Positions 1-11,639 of a DNA stretch of 42,169 nucleotides are shown here, in pieces. Below the pieces are notes generated by a model. That model searched no databases. It had not been told where the DNA came from and saw only the letters and a program-made list of their open reading frames with translations. Both the position numbers and the translations under genes were made by a program. The number at the start of each line of letters is the position of its first letter. Position 1 is the first letter of the stretch. Source of the stretch: Oehlia diaphana (taxonomy: Eukaryota > Glomeromycota > Glomeromycetes > Glomerales > Glomeraceae); assembly GCA_003833135.1 (NCBI GenBank), contig QZLH01000861.1, positions 5,339 to 47,507 of the forward strand, written 5' to 3'.

Positions 1-826
1 TCTGATTATTTTGCATGTGATTGATAAGATAGTTATGTAGTACAATTGCATTTTAAGTTATAAAGCATTAAATAATTAAAATTCTTAATTTAGGCTAATT
101 CCAAAAATCAGCCCATATGATCTATTATTTTAATAAAAATTTTGTGTTATGTTATTATTTAATATTTAAAAAAATTAAAAAAATATAAAATATGGAATTA
201 TTTATATGCAAAATCATATGCTATTTATATTATATTAATATATGATGATCTACATAATTTTAGCTAAACAAACTGGCCAGATAATTATAGACATTATCTG
301 TATATATATAACAACTCATATTTGGAAATTAAAAATTGCCCATTACTTATTCTTATCTGAATTATGAATTAATTTTATTATAATAAATAGAATGTTGCTA
401 ATTTGCACTTGAGGTAAAATCACTTAAGGATGATTTCACCCAAATGATTTCACTCCTCACGAGTAATTTATTAAATTTATTAAATTTGATTGGTGTAAAT
501 TTTAATATTTCTTACTTAAAATTTTTGATTGCCCAAAATTTTTAATGCTTAAAAATTTTTTTGCATTAAAAGTTTATATCAATTTATTAATTTTTAATAG
601 ATTACATAAATACTAGATAATAAAATTAGTTTCATATTTTAGTCAAATCAATTTTCATTAAATTTAAAAAAATTTTATATATTAAATTATATAAACTTAA
701 TTTATGGTTTTTATAATATAAAATTTTATTAATAACCTAATAATCCAATTTTTAAAAATTTTATATATGAAATTTTTGTTTAATTTTTTAAAAAAATTTT
801 TTTTTTTTAAGACTTAATAATAGCAA

Positions 827-847
827 ATATATATATATATATATATA
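827..847. repeat. (AT)n microsatellite
   Basis: An uninterrupted alternating AT tract of about 21 bases in the AT-rich left flank. Confidence 0.9.
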
Positions 848-1575
848 AACTAGTACAAAAGTAATATTTTAACTTTGGTAGAATTATTTGATTGATGCAA
901 AAATATTCTTTTTTAAAATATTTGTGAAATTAAAATCCCTTATTTTTGTGAAAAGTAAAATTTCCTTTTTTAGAAGTTTATATAATATCATGTGATAAAA
1001 TGCAAATGGAATCAATATCTAAACATACAGTTTTTTTCAGCATTATATAAGATATTACAAAATTTTTAGGAAATTTTTTGTATTATAATTTTATAAAATA
1101 AGCAATTAAAATTTTATTATCTTTAAATTATAATATAGGAATAATAGGATATTACTAAATATTATTAGGTTAAATTGTTATCACATCACTTAATTTTGGC
1201 TGAAAATTATAATTTTGATTAGAGTTAAATAGCACATCATAAATTTTTTTAATTTAAATAATAAATGTATAAAACAAATCTAAGTAGATATTAATTATAC
1301 TAAAACTTTAAAAATTTAACTAAAAAAAATCCTTTTTAAAACAAAAAATTGTATTTTACTTATAAAATCAAATTTTCCTATTTTTTTCAAAAACTATTAA
1401 ACAACAGCCTTTATAATTTAAAAAAAATTTATTCTACTCATAAATTTACATATAATAAAAATATTTATATTATAATTAGAAATATATCTCAGTCAAAAAT
1501 TTTGAAATTTAAAAAATATTTTTATATATGATAATGGTTACTACTGGTAATATTTAGCAATACTAATACCCTATA

Positions 1576-1602
1576 ATATATATATATATATATATATATA
1601 AT
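1576..1602. repeat. (AT)n microsatellite
   Basis: A second alternating AT tract of about 27 bases. Confidence 0.9.
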
Positions 1603-2319
1603 TGGTTAAATTTAATGTAATAATCTTAAATTTAAAATGCTGACCTAAAATTGGTTAACTTCAAAAATTTCAGGTCAAAGATAACATATATATTTATGTA
1701 ATGTAATACCTTTTTTTGGTATATATTTTGATATTTATTTTCTTAAAAATATTTTTACACTCTTTAAAAATTGAAAAAATCAGTTTAACCAATTCAATTA
1801 ACTTAAATATTGTCAATTATTTCTTTATTTTTAAAAAATTGCTAAAGTACACTTACTTACTGGTGGTGATGATCACCCATACTATGTACTTTCAACCAGA
1901 ATTAAAAGTCTAATAAAATACTGGCTGGTATTATATCATAATTTACTACTGGTAATAGTAATACCCTTATTTTTATATAGGTATAAAAAAAAAATATTCA
2001 TTTTTTTTGCTTTATTTTGTATATTTTATATGTATCTTTTTATTTTAATATAATTTTAGTTTTAATAGTTAGATGAAAAATTACATATTTATTAAATAAG
2101 CAATTTCTTAAATCTGACTAAATACCAGAAATTAGCCTTAATGCCAGTCAAAAATAAAATCTATATCATTAAAATAATTTCTTTGAATAAGTTTTGTGGA
2201 AAAGCATAAAAAAATTAAATTTTTAACATAGACATAAAGATAAAAAATAAGTGTTTTTTTAATTAATAATAATTCTAAATAATTATTAAAAAAAAAATAA
2301 TAAGTAAATAAATAAATAA

Positions 2320-2527
2320 CTTATGACTTACGATCTACTAAATAAAGAAATTAGTTAGTATATGTATAATAGTCATAATATGTAAATATAATCTAAATAA
2401 GTAATAATTGAATTAAATAAAATTTATGACTTACGATCTATAAAATAAAGAAATTAGTAAGTTTAATTATATGCAAATATTAAAATAAATGACTTATGAC
2501 TTACGATCTACTAAATAAAGAAATTTG
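2320..2527 (+). repeat. Three-copy direct repeat (about 36 bp unit)
   Basis: Three near-identical copies of a unit containing ATGACTTACGATCT followed by an AATAAAGAAATT block lie at 2320-2356, 2423-2461 and 2492-2527. They are separated by unlike AT-rich spacers of unequal length, with starts about 103 and 70 bp apart. The copies differ by only a few bases. Unequal spacing argues against a simple tandem array and against CRISPR. Confidence 0.75.
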
Positions 2528-3759
2528 TTTAATAGTCATTATATGTAATTACATATAAATAAGTAATAATATTATTTTTATTTTAATATTTCATCTAATT
2601 TTCTAATTATTTATATTTTTACAATGGGATTCGATTTTTATTTTGGTGTAATTAATATTACTTCATATTTGTAAATTGATAAAATATGATTGTTAATAAT
2701 GACTTGCAAAATAAATAGTGTAAAGCTAAAAATTCAATAATAATTACTAAATTAAGAATGTTGAACAACAATATTAAAAAAAGAAAACAATGGCATTTAA
2801 CATAAAAGATATTTGCAATAATTTAACTTTAAATAACTCATATCATTTGATTAATACTAAAATTATTCATTATTCTTACGGAAAAATAAATAAATAAATA
2901 AATTTTATTAAATAATTTACTTTATTGAATTTTTTTCTTTGTTATTAAAGAACGATTGTTTAAAAATTAATACGAGGTCTGTTCACCTATCCACTACTTG
3001 TCACAGTACCCAAGCGAGAGTAACACAATTCATTTTCATTCATGTCTATAGATGGTTTTAAATTTACTTAATAGACGAAATTATATCTGAAATTATTTGA
3101 ATTCTTTGACTAAAAATACATTAAACTGTGTATCATACCTGTTAAATCGGTATAGATCATTAGCAAGTGGTTTTATATTCGATTGACAAATCCGAAATTA
3201 ATTTAAGGATCGTTTCTCATTGTTCCAGCCGTGTGGTGCCAAAATTACCAATCAAATTAAACAATATAAGAACGCCGATCACCACGTTTCCTTGTTTCCT
3301 ATACATAGTCTTAAATAATAAAATGGACAACGAAACATGTTAAAAAACTAATTGCCTTAACAAAGAAATAATACATTTTTGAAACCTTATTCTCCTTGTA
3401 AGATCGTAACTTATCTCACTTGCAATCATTTTTGAACGCCATTTCAAGCAACAAATAGTAACACACGGTTTCCTTATTGTTAAAACTCTTCTTTGATTAA
3501 AACTAATAAAGAAACAATATGATAGATATAATTACTTTGTCTATCGAATGATATAAAATGAATGTTAATTCGTGGGAAGCAGATTTCCTCACTTTTGAAA
3601 AAAAAAAAGTCATAATTAATCCTATCCAAATAATTTAATCCCTGGTGGATTTTTCTCTTTTGAAAATAAAGCATCCCACTTTTCATTCTTTTTAATAAAT
3701 CCCTTTACCTTACAAATTAATTAAAAAATCTTTCTCAACATTTCATCAATAAAATAAAA

Positions 3760-4245
3760 ATGGTTAATACTTCGTGGATCTTATTAAACACGCTGCGCGT
3801 GCTCTCAATCTTCTCATTGATGCTAGTAATAGCAACATGTATAATAGTAAATGTAAAAGGATTTCATGGCTTGGGCCGAAGTAATACAATATTCCAATTT
3901 TTCGTTCGATGCTTTATTGCTGTAGAAGCATTGATCTTAATATTCACAGAATTGGGATGGCCAAAACGAATTTTCGCTTGGTTCCCAATGTTGGACTCAT
4001 GGACTTTCTTCGGTTTCTTACAAATTTCAATGGGCTCACTTATTCTTGGATATGATAGTGGAATAAATAGTCAAAATTTTTTGGGTCAAAGTTTATTCAT
4101 TTTTATTGTTGTGCCTGGTTGGTTTGTATTTATAATAGGAATAATTTATATGTTATGTGGTACTTTCGGTGGTAAATCCTTAAAAAATAAACGAGTAATT
4201 GGTAGAGGTTCTGAAAAATCTTCACCTCCTTCTTATACTGTATAA
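3760..4245 (+). CDS. Four-helix fungal membrane protein (DUF7598-like)
   Basis: An intronless 161-residue protein. Four hydrophobic segments are visible: about 10-33 after a short polar start, 45-62, 80-98 and 110-133. A basic, Ser/Pro-rich cytoplasmic-looking tail follows (GGKSLKNKRVIGRGSEKSS). The tetraspan layout, with a conserved-looking Arg-Cys at the start of helix 2 and a Gly-rich loop after helix 4, resembles the uncharacterised fungal DUF7598 membrane proteins; that assignment is from memory. The ATG at 3760 follows an A-rich leader (AAAATAAAAATGG), and there is no better upstream start. No signal peptide distinct from helix 1 is seen, and the function is unknown. PSF1 lies downstream on the same strand after a gap of about 870 bp. 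Confidence 0.8.
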   Translation: MVNTSWILLNTLRVLSIFSLMLVIATCIIVNVKGFHGLGRSNTIFQFFVRCFIAVEALILIFTELGWPKRIFAWFPMLDSWTFFGFLQISMGSLILGYDSGINSQNFLGQSLFIFIVVPGWFVFIIGIIYMLCGTFGGKSLKNKRVIGRGSEKSSPPSYTV

Positions 4246-5120
4246 CTAAATTAATTATTTCGCCATTCGTTTAAAAAATTTGTATTCAGCGTGAAAATAT
4301 TATGTAATTCATGTTTAAAATTATTTCTTTCTGACTTTATAATACTTTTATAGATTTTTTTCCTTAAAAAAAAAGTGGATGTAAATTATAATAAAGAGAA
4401 AAATCAACCAAAAGGGTTTGAAAATAGGATTAACTATTTTATCGTATTTACAAAATGAAAATATAAATTGATATAAATTGTAAAGAATTAAAAAATAAAT
4501 ATTATACCTACATTTTAAAATTTTATATGCACTCACTCATTTTTTGGATGGACTACAGTCAAAAACCTTGATGTACCGATAACTGTATGTACGATAGATT
4601 CATTTCACAAGAATCTCATTGTATATAATTTCGCGATTTGATACTTTTCTTTTACCCCTTTTGACTGTAGATCTTTGAGACAATAATAATGATAATAGGT
4701 TTATATAAAACGTTTTTAAAACGATTTGAAAATTGTTGCACTTTATATTATTCACCTAATATTGTTCCTTAATCATTATTCAACGTGTACAAAAGTCAAT
4801 AGAGTTTCAATTGCCGTAAAAGGAAAATCAATTTTTTTTTAAGTGATAAAAAGTTGCGCGCCATCCTTGAGGATTTAGAAGACAGGACATCGGTTCTGCA
4901 GAAACAATATAATTTATTCATCGGTTTCAAACTTTTAAGAAACGGATGATCACTACTGTTTAATATTGAAATATTGAAATACAAATTGGGAATGCTTTAA
5001 ACTCGATTGAGCCAATAAAAATTCATCAATGGTCACATGAGCGTGAAATTTTTGAATAAAATAAAAATTTCTTTTTACGCGTCTTTCTACATTAAAAGCT
5101 ATTAACTATTCTAATTCGCA
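4246..5120. other. Intergenic, membrane-protein gene to PSF1
   Basis: AT-rich spacer without an assembled gene. One stretch, 4803-4949 on the plus strand, is open for 48 codons and has a helical, charged translation, but it lacks an ATG and I could not link it to other exons (see findings). The rest looks like 3' flank of the first gene and promoter of PSF1. Confidence 0.5.
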
Positions 5121-5702
5121 ATGTACACGAACTCTGTGGTTCGTCCTTTGATTGATACCACAAAAAGAACAAGAGAAACTAAGAGCACATTGTTCTATGA
5201 AAGGGACAAAGTCCAAGGATTATGTGAAGAAATCACTCTCTTAAAGCAAGTAACTGAAGTGGTTAACGATAATAATGAGTATTTGAATCAGGAAAAAAAA
5301 TATGTTTATAATACTATTCAAAAAAAAAAATCGAATGCAATTCAATTATATCACTTTCAAAGAATTCAAAAAAACAAAGATGCTGCAAGTAGAGAAACGC
5401 GTTTAACTCAAAATGAATTAAATAGATTATCTGATCGGGAACAATCATTTTATAAAAAATATGAGCAACTTATTCAAGATTATAAAAGTAAATGTCCAGA
5501 ATCTCTTTACATATCCAATGAATTACATGCTCCTAAAAGGCCTTATGTGGTCGTTCGGGTGATTGAAAATGTTGGAGAAGTGGTGACCAAGAATGGTATT
5601 ATCGAATTGCTCAAAGGAAGTCAAACTATGGTTAGAGAAGCAGATTCAATAATTGCAAAACTGATAAAGATGGGTTACCTCAAAAAAATTGATAGTTATT
5701 AA
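5121..5702 (+). CDS. PSF1: GINS complex subunit PSF1
   Basis: An intronless 193-residue protein, close to the usual ~200 for Psf1. The GINS tetramer (Sld5-Psf1-Psf2-Psf3) joins Mcm2-7 and Cdc45 to form the replicative helicase in the nucleus. The start (MYTNSVVRPLIDTTKRT) and the C-terminal B-domain match the family. That domain reads PYVVVRVIENVGEV at about 144-157, then LLKGSQ and a final LIKMGYLKKI. The helical A-domain covers about 25-130 but is divergent: where Psf1 proteins normally carry an NKRCLLAY-type motif, this one has NKDAASRETRLTQNELNRLSD and is about a dozen residues shorter. The frame is intact, with no obvious frameshift. The ATG at 5121 is the first in frame. Confidence 0.85.
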   Translation: MYTNSVVRPLIDTTKRTRETKSTLFYERDKVQGLCEEITLLKQVTEVVNDNNEYLNQEKKYVYNTIQKKKSNAIQLYHFQRIQKNKDAASRETRLTQNELNRLSDREQSFYKKYEQLIQDYKSKCPESLYISNELHAPKRPYVVVRVIENVGEVVTKNGIIELLKGSQTMVREADSIIAKLIKMGYLKKIDSY

Positions 5703-5917
5703 TGAAATGATACACCACTTATAGCGTTAAACTATATACTAAACTGATTATTATTCTGTTCCCTGAATATTTTTTTTTTGGTTAATGTTAATATAATTAA
5801 ATTCTATTCAATTTATAATTACGTATGCGAAATTATACTTATGTATTGTGTTAGATAGTGTAATAGATATAATTTTTAACCGCAATAATTTATGTATGGT
5901 TGTTTTTGAGTTTTATT

Positions 5918-7051
5918 TTAGATTTCTGATAACTTTCTCTTCTTCGTGTCTTTGTCCTTTTCTTTTCCTTTTTCTTTTCCTTTTTCTTTCTTCTTACTTG
6001 CGGTATCTTCTAAGTTGTCCTCAACCTCTGTATCATTATCATCGGAACCTCCACTATCGGAATCGCTTATTTCAACGTCCCTATAATATTAAAAAAAGTA
6101 AAATGAGTATAAAATAAAGCTAATCATGAAAAATAACGTTTAGACACTTACCACATTGACAATGAGGCAATGGTATTTTTTGAAGAGCCTATAGAAGCAT
6201 CATTTCTTTTATTTATACTTGGCTTTTGGAGAGCTGATATATAAAGCATAAATTTATTAGTAAACTATCTTTATAAAAATAGAGGTTGATTTAAGATGAA
6301 TAATATAATATACCTTCGGCAACTGTGTTTTGTACCTTCTCCTTCATTTCTTCGCTAGCCTTTAAGTAAGCGGTGTCATCAAAACGATGCTTTTTTGTTG
6401 AAGGTTCACGCAAACCTTCTTCAATTTTCTTTTTTACTTTTTCCCTTTGAACACGTTGACGTTCTGGCTCTTGCTCAAGATGGTCAGCCAATCTATATGA
6501 AAAATCAGAATTTAGTAATAAGTTCTTTTTTTTTTAAAAAAAAAGAATAGGTAACAATATGAGTTGTAATAAATAAAGTACCTTCTAGCCTCATTAACAG
6601 TTCTTAATCTACGTCCATTCAAATCACGACATGCTTCAAAGTTAGTAGTTTTTTGGCTTGCCATCTTACCTCCTTGTGCTCTTAACATAGAACCAAAACC
6701 TCCTTTTCCACCAAGAATGCGAATTCTAAGATTAACGTTTACAAACTCCTCATTTTCGTTTTCGAAAATAGGAGCATGATCGTTTAATAACTTTCCGGAT
6801 GTTGTATAAAGATATTGATCCTTAGGTTCAAGCAAGAGTCGTTTATATACGACTTGTTTTATATCGAATATAGTAATGTGAGCATCTGTTGGAAAAGTCA
6901 AACACATCGTTTTCTTGTCACTAAATAAAGTCACGATCACCGATCGGTACTTTTGTTCAGACTTTTCTTTAAAAACATTGTTTGAAAGATCGTCGAATGG
7001 AGAATACGAAAAGTTATATACAGGCTCAATAGGGAATAATGTAGTTGCCAT
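5918..7051 (-). CDS. SDE2: Sde2, ubiquitin-like spliceosomal/genome-maintenance factor
   Basis: Four exons on the minus strand: 7051-6582, 6492-6314, 6233-6152 and 6080-5918. They join in frame to 297 residues. Residues ~35-113 form a ubiquitin-like fold, followed by the diagnostic GGKGGFGS motif at 114-121. In fission yeast, deubiquitinases cut after this GG, and the Lys-started C-terminal fragment enters the spliceosome to aid splicing of selected introns; in animals Sde2 also acts at replication forks. The rest is a conserved helical part ([20 protein letters not shown] region), then an Asp/Glu-rich and a Lys/Glu repeat tail ([14 protein letters not shown]) ending in a basic patch that looks like a nuclear signal. 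The ATG at 7051 gives the typical short Sde2 start. The gene is convergent with PSF1 and divergent from SWP1. Confidence 0.92.
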
Positions 7052-7171
7052 AATTGAAATTATTTGTTTAAATCTGGTATTGATTATGAACAGTACAATC
7101 AGAAATCGTAAGGAAAACAAAAACACAAAAAGCATGCCCTTTGAACATGATCTGACAAATTATCTGAATTT

Positions 7172-7179
7172 TCACGTGA
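7172..7179. promoter_or_regulatory. TCACGTGA palindrome between SDE2 and SWP1
   Basis: A perfect 8-bp palindrome with an E-box CACGTG core sits in the 222-bp divergent promoter, 121 bp upstream of SDE2 and 95 bp upstream of SWP1. CACGTG cores are bound by bHLH factors of the Cbf1 type in fungi; use here is inferred from position and from its recurrence near other genes in the window. Confidence 0.45.
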
Positions 7180-7273
7180 TTTATACCTTAACCAATTATT
7201 ACCAAGTACGTGAAAAGTCATAATTAGATTATTTAAAAATTCAACTTCTCTAGTTTATAACAATAAAAAAAAA

Positions 7274-8322
7274 ATGAGACGTTCTTTTGTATACATCGTA
7301 TTATTATCATGGCAATTTTTCGTGTTGCTATTATGTACAATAATATCAGCACAAGAATCTAGCGAGGATAGTTTTGTTATAACTGATTTGAAATTAGCAG
7401 TTACAACGTCCGACTCTGTTAGAAAGCTAACTGAAAGGTAACTGATTTTTTTTTTCTTGCTTTAAAACGGTATTTTTTTCCAAAATTAACATCTTTTTTT
7501 TTTACGTGACTAATATTTGAAAGTGTTGAATATCCATCTTCACTTGATAAACCAATTGAATTATCTCACGGAGATAATTTAAAAATTATTTTCACCCTTC
7601 GTGACAAAGAGACCAAAAAAGGAATTCAACCTCATCAATCGATGATTATTTTAAGTTCCAAACAAACAGAAAATCAAATACCAATAATTGTAACAGTAAG
7701 AGATAATGGCAAAGCTCGCGCTGAGTTAAATATGTTAGATATACCCGAAAATCTTTTTTTAGGAAATTATTCTCTTAATCTTATAATTGGAACTTTTTCT
7801 CATAATAACCCAATTAATTATCATATTGGAACTGTTAATATTGATGTTCCATATTTATCCCCTGTTCTCATTAAATATGGTCCAAAACCCGAAATTCACC
7901 ACATTTTTAGACCTGATCAAAAGTTACCTCCAACAATTATATCATATAGTTTTGTGATAATCGTATTATTGCCCTGGTTATTCTTAATTGGAGCGGTATG
8001 TATTTATTATTTAAAACTTTTGATTCGATTTAGTTATAAATAATCATTAATCTTATTCTTTTTATCAAAAAAAAAAAAAAAACAGTGGATACATCTTGGT
8101 GTCAATATCTCATTCCTGACAAGTGAACCTGGCTCACTTCCAGTTATAATTAGTTTCTTGTTTACATTATTGGCTATTGAAATCTTATTTTATAATTATT
8201 GGACACATTTAAACATATTTCAAACATTATCATGGTTATCAGGATTAAGTATTTTGGCATTTCTCTCAGGTCAAAAAGCTCTAAGTGATGTGCAAGGATG
8301 GAGACTTAAAGGACTTAGATAA
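7274..8322 (+). CDS. SWP1: Oligosaccharyltransferase subunit Swp1 (ribophorin II)
   Basis: Three exons (7274-7437, 7524-7995, 8086-8322) give 290 residues. Swp1/RPN2 is part of the ER-membrane oligosaccharyltransferase that moves Glc3Man9GlcNAc2 to Asn of nascent chains. Residues 1-26 form a signal peptide (MRRSF, a hydrophobic core, cut near SA-QE). A lumenal beta-rich domain of about 180 residues follows, then three C-terminal transmembrane helices at about 193-213, 229-247 and 258-274. The helix-3 region NIFQTLSWLSGLSILAFLSG is the recognisable family signature, and the protein ends in a basic tail. At 290 residues it matches the short fungal Swp1 form, not the long animal ribophorin II. 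Both introns have GT...AG ends and preserve the frame. The start lies in an A-rich leader. Confidence 0.92.
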
Positions 8323-8591
8323 TTCGATATTTAGAACTATTATAATGTAATTTAATTTTTTCTTGATGATTGATTAAAGAAACGAATCAGCTACCTGATA
8401 TAATCCAAAAAGCCTTCTAGTATTTGTAACTATGCTTTGTATCAAGTGAAGATATTTCTTTAAGCAATTTTTTCAATGTACCATAAATTTATAGAGTAAG
8501 TTATATGTGATGATTTTCGATAAAAAATCTCTTTATATATAAATGAATATTATAGAAATCACGTAATTGTTTTTTTCAATTATTCAATACA

Positions 8592-11503
8592 CTATACTCT
8601 CTCATTTTCTTTTTCTTCATTTACGAGAAGTATCATCTCTTCAAGACAACGTTCAAGTAAATCTTGTGTTATGGGATCAGCCGGACGAATTCCTAACGAC
8701 TATTATTTTATCACGTAATAAATTATAAATAATAAGTAAATATTTGACCTTTATTGCGTAAATGGGATATGACTAAATGAAAAAATAATAAAACCTCGTG
8801 ATAATACATAACCGCTTCTTCGTACTCTTCTTTCACGTGATAACAATATCCGATGGCTGTTAACGCGCTTGGGCTTGGCGGAGTCATAGTCGTAACTTTC
8901 TGAAAGTACGTAATTGCGGCGTCCAAATCTCTAATAAAAACATTTTGATATGATATGTTTTCAATTCGAAAGTGCTATAATTTTAAAACGAAAAAATTAC
9001 CCCATCTTTCTGAACGCATGTCCAAGGTTCATCCACGTAGTTTCCCATACTTGTGGTCTACATTTTGTCTCTTCTACTAATATTAAAGCCCTTTTAAAAT
9101 AATCGATAGCAGTTGCATTGTTTAATTTTTGATAATACATTACGCCCAATTCATTATAAACTAAAGGATCCCCTTCGCAAAGCTGAAGGCTAGTTAACAA
9201 ATATTCATCCGCCGATAAAAGATTATTTGCTTGAAGATGCTGCATGCCGATAAAAAGATATGGGATATGCGAACTGAGATAATGAAAAGAAAGAAATTTT
9301 TATTTCTTCTAATCATGCTTCAAAAATTATAGCAAAAAAGTCGAATTAAAATTAAAAACATAATACCCTTCATATAATTTTGCTGCTGTAGAGTATGCCG
9401 TTATGGCTTGGTCATGTTCAGATTCCACAGCGAACGAATGACCAAATCCTATCCATGCTGGCCCATAATGAGAATCCATAGTCGATGCCTTGCTATAACA
9501 GACGTGTTAAATCACACTAAGATATAAAAGGCAACATATTTTTTTTTGCAAATACCTAAAATATCTCCTAGATTCATCATTCTGTCCTATAAGATAATAA
9601 TAACATCCAACTCCAAACCATGTTACGGGAATATCTGGAGAATGTTCTACGAGTTCGTGAGCTAATAAAAACAATTTATTTTTTTCTCGTAATTCATGAA
9701 GACAAACAATATGAATTGGAAGACAAGCTGGATTGTGAGTGTCGAGTTCAAGAATTTTTGAGGTAATTTCAAGGCATTCCTTGAATCTACATTGTGAATA
9801 TAATTCTTCTGCGCGACTTAATAATACATCAATATTATTTGATAATCGCCATACTTCCTCTAATTCAGCTCGCGCCTCCTGAATTTCCGTAACATGATCA
9901 TACTATATAATAATACATTAATATGTTAATTAAATTTTTAGGTCTGAAATATGTAAAAAACATTGATTATTGAAATACGATCCTGTAATACCTTTTGAAG
10001 CATTGATATATAGTTCATTTTTACGAATCTTGCTTCCTCACAATCCAGTTGTTCTTCATATTTTAATGAATTAATGAAGTCCCATTCTATTTTATAGTTA
10101 ATAAAAAGTAATTAAAAACATAAAATAGATAGAGCGAAATTCATTCAATAAATAATTGCTAAATACCTTCTTTAACCGTCATCATATGATTACTTACTAA
10201 TTCATGAAATGCCTATTTTTAATTAATTCCACAATAAATAACAAATAAATCTACACTCAAATTAATTCCAATTGTAAATACATTTTTCAAGACTACCAAC
10301 CTCATAGCATTTTACATCTAATTCTAATGCTTCCTTAAAGCACTTTTTGGCACTGTCAAGATTAGCTTGTTGAGAGAGTGCATAGCCTCGTAGATAACAT
10401 ATGGATGCTTCAAGCTACATGTGTATGAAAAAATGATTATTAATAATTTATTTAAGATATTGCAGTTTCGAAAGTAATTGATTTTCATTTTATATAACCT
10501 GAATGCCTCCTTCCGTGTTTTTCACTAATGATCTATAACCTTTTGCCAAAATTCTAAACTTAATAAAAGAATTTTTAAAAATAAAAGATATATTATCAAT
10601 TTTAACAAACCTCTATCAGCAAAAGTATTTTCTTCACCCAAAAGTTCTAACGCTTCCTGATATTTTTCTTGTTTGATCTAATAGATAAAATAAATAAAAA
10701 TGAGAAATAATTGGAATATGGGTGAATCTTATAATAATTATTCTAAGAAAAATAAAAAATAGACAATACATTTCTTCGCTGATCAACTTATGATCATTAT
10801 TCATTTCATACTCACGCAACACTTTGCGGCTAAAAATCTACATGCGACACTAGTATCCATTAATTTCCAAATTAATTTTTGTGCTCTAACATATTGACCC
10901 ATATTATAATATATTTGTGCTAGCCAAAATACATCATTTGAATCGCCTATAAATTAATCAAGTTTAAAAGCATTATAAAATGGAAAATAAAATAAAGACT
11001 GTAGTAAAATTACCTGTGATGGTCACAACTTTATTCCCCCAAAACGCTGCAGTTTCATATAAATTCTTCAGATAAGCATCATGTCTCCAATATCTTAGCT
11101 TATCTTCCATCTTAAGATTCGTACTACTAGACGAATTACTTCCCAAACTTGTTCTAGCATCATAATATGGAGAATGAGGAAGTGGATATTTAAAAGGTGG
11201 AGGTGGCGTAGCTATAAGACTTGGTGTAGCAGATGCACTATTATTACGAAGAAAAGAGCATGGTGTAGCAAGAGGATCTGGGAGCTGAGGAGGTACATTA
11301 TTATTACTTGGGCGACGCGGAGGACTAGTCATCGGGTTTGTCACGAAAATGCCGACTTCAGTAGAATTATTTGTGTCGTAATTTGTGTTATTTGCGTTCG
11401 AATTGCTGGGGTTGATAAGATTATTTATACTCATTGTCGCGGTTGTGGGAGTAGAATTACTATAATTATTGTTATTGTTGTTGTCACTACTAGTGTTGTT
11501 CAT
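8592..11503 (-). CDS. CDC16: Anaphase-promoting complex subunit Cdc16/Cut9 (APC6)
   Basis: Twelve minus-strand exons: 11503-11014, 10946-10816, 10677-10611, 10539-10499, 10414-10301, 10212-10167, 10086-9992, 9902-9556, 9492-9367, 9273-9001, 8930-8795 and 8699-8592. They join in frame to 657 residues. Cdc16 is a TPR scaffold of the APC/C ubiquitin ligase that drives mitotic exit. The family start is at residue 132 (MEDKLRYWRHDAYLKNLYET), followed by FWGNKV and DVFWLAQIYYNMGQY. TPR repeats run to the C-terminus, with signatures such as TWFGVGCYYYLIGQ, YGPAWIGFGHSFAVESEHDQA, YNELGVMYYQK and TAIGYCYHVKEEYEEA. Residues 1-131 are an Asn/Ser/Thr/Pro-rich, probably disordered extension with several Ser/Thr-Pro sites that could be CDK targets. 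Intron 3 uses a weak acceptor (AAAAG at 10540), the only one nearby that keeps the frame. The gene is divergent from DEG1. Confidence 0.93.
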
Positions 11504-11639
11504 ATTCAAATTTGACAACTATCGGTATAAAAATCCGGTAAAGTTTTTCTTATGATTACTGATCAACATAATCCAAATTATGTTTATACAGATAACGATA
11601 ATCTCTGATATTCAAATTTATTTCGTTATGAACTTATGA

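Larger units (their letters stand above)
1..3759. other. AT-rich gene-poor region with simple repeats
   Basis: I see no convincing gene here. Short open frames such as 1349-1531 and 1716-1913 are low-complexity Phe/Ile/Lys/Asn translations of AT-rich DNA, with no ATG context, splice pattern or family resemblance. The stretch holds two (AT)n microsatellites, many A/T homopolymers and a three-copy dispersed repeat near 2320-2527. The last 700 bases become less AT-skewed and probably contain the promoter of the membrane-protein gene starting at 3760. Confidence 0.7.

Noticed and set aside
2320..2527. CRISPR-like repeat pattern
   Set aside because: Only three copies with unequal spacers in a eukaryotic intron-rich context; no cas genes.
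3000..3300. Possible tRNA-like G/C-richer segment
   Set aside because: No cloverleaf with a proper TTC loop and anticodon arm could be found.
6915..7223. Plus-strand 102-codon frame
   Set aside because: Antisense to the first exon and promoter of SDE2.
10634..10822. Minus-strand frame starting LREYEMNNDHK
   Set aside because: It covers a CDC16 intron (10678-10815) plus exon 3 in another frame; the GTGAGT donor at 10815 gives the family sequence instead.
11174..11515. Plus-strand 113-codon frame rich in Arg, Trp and Cys
   Set aside because: It lies fully antisense to CDC16 exon 1; the low-complexity Asn/Pro codons of CDC16 create it.
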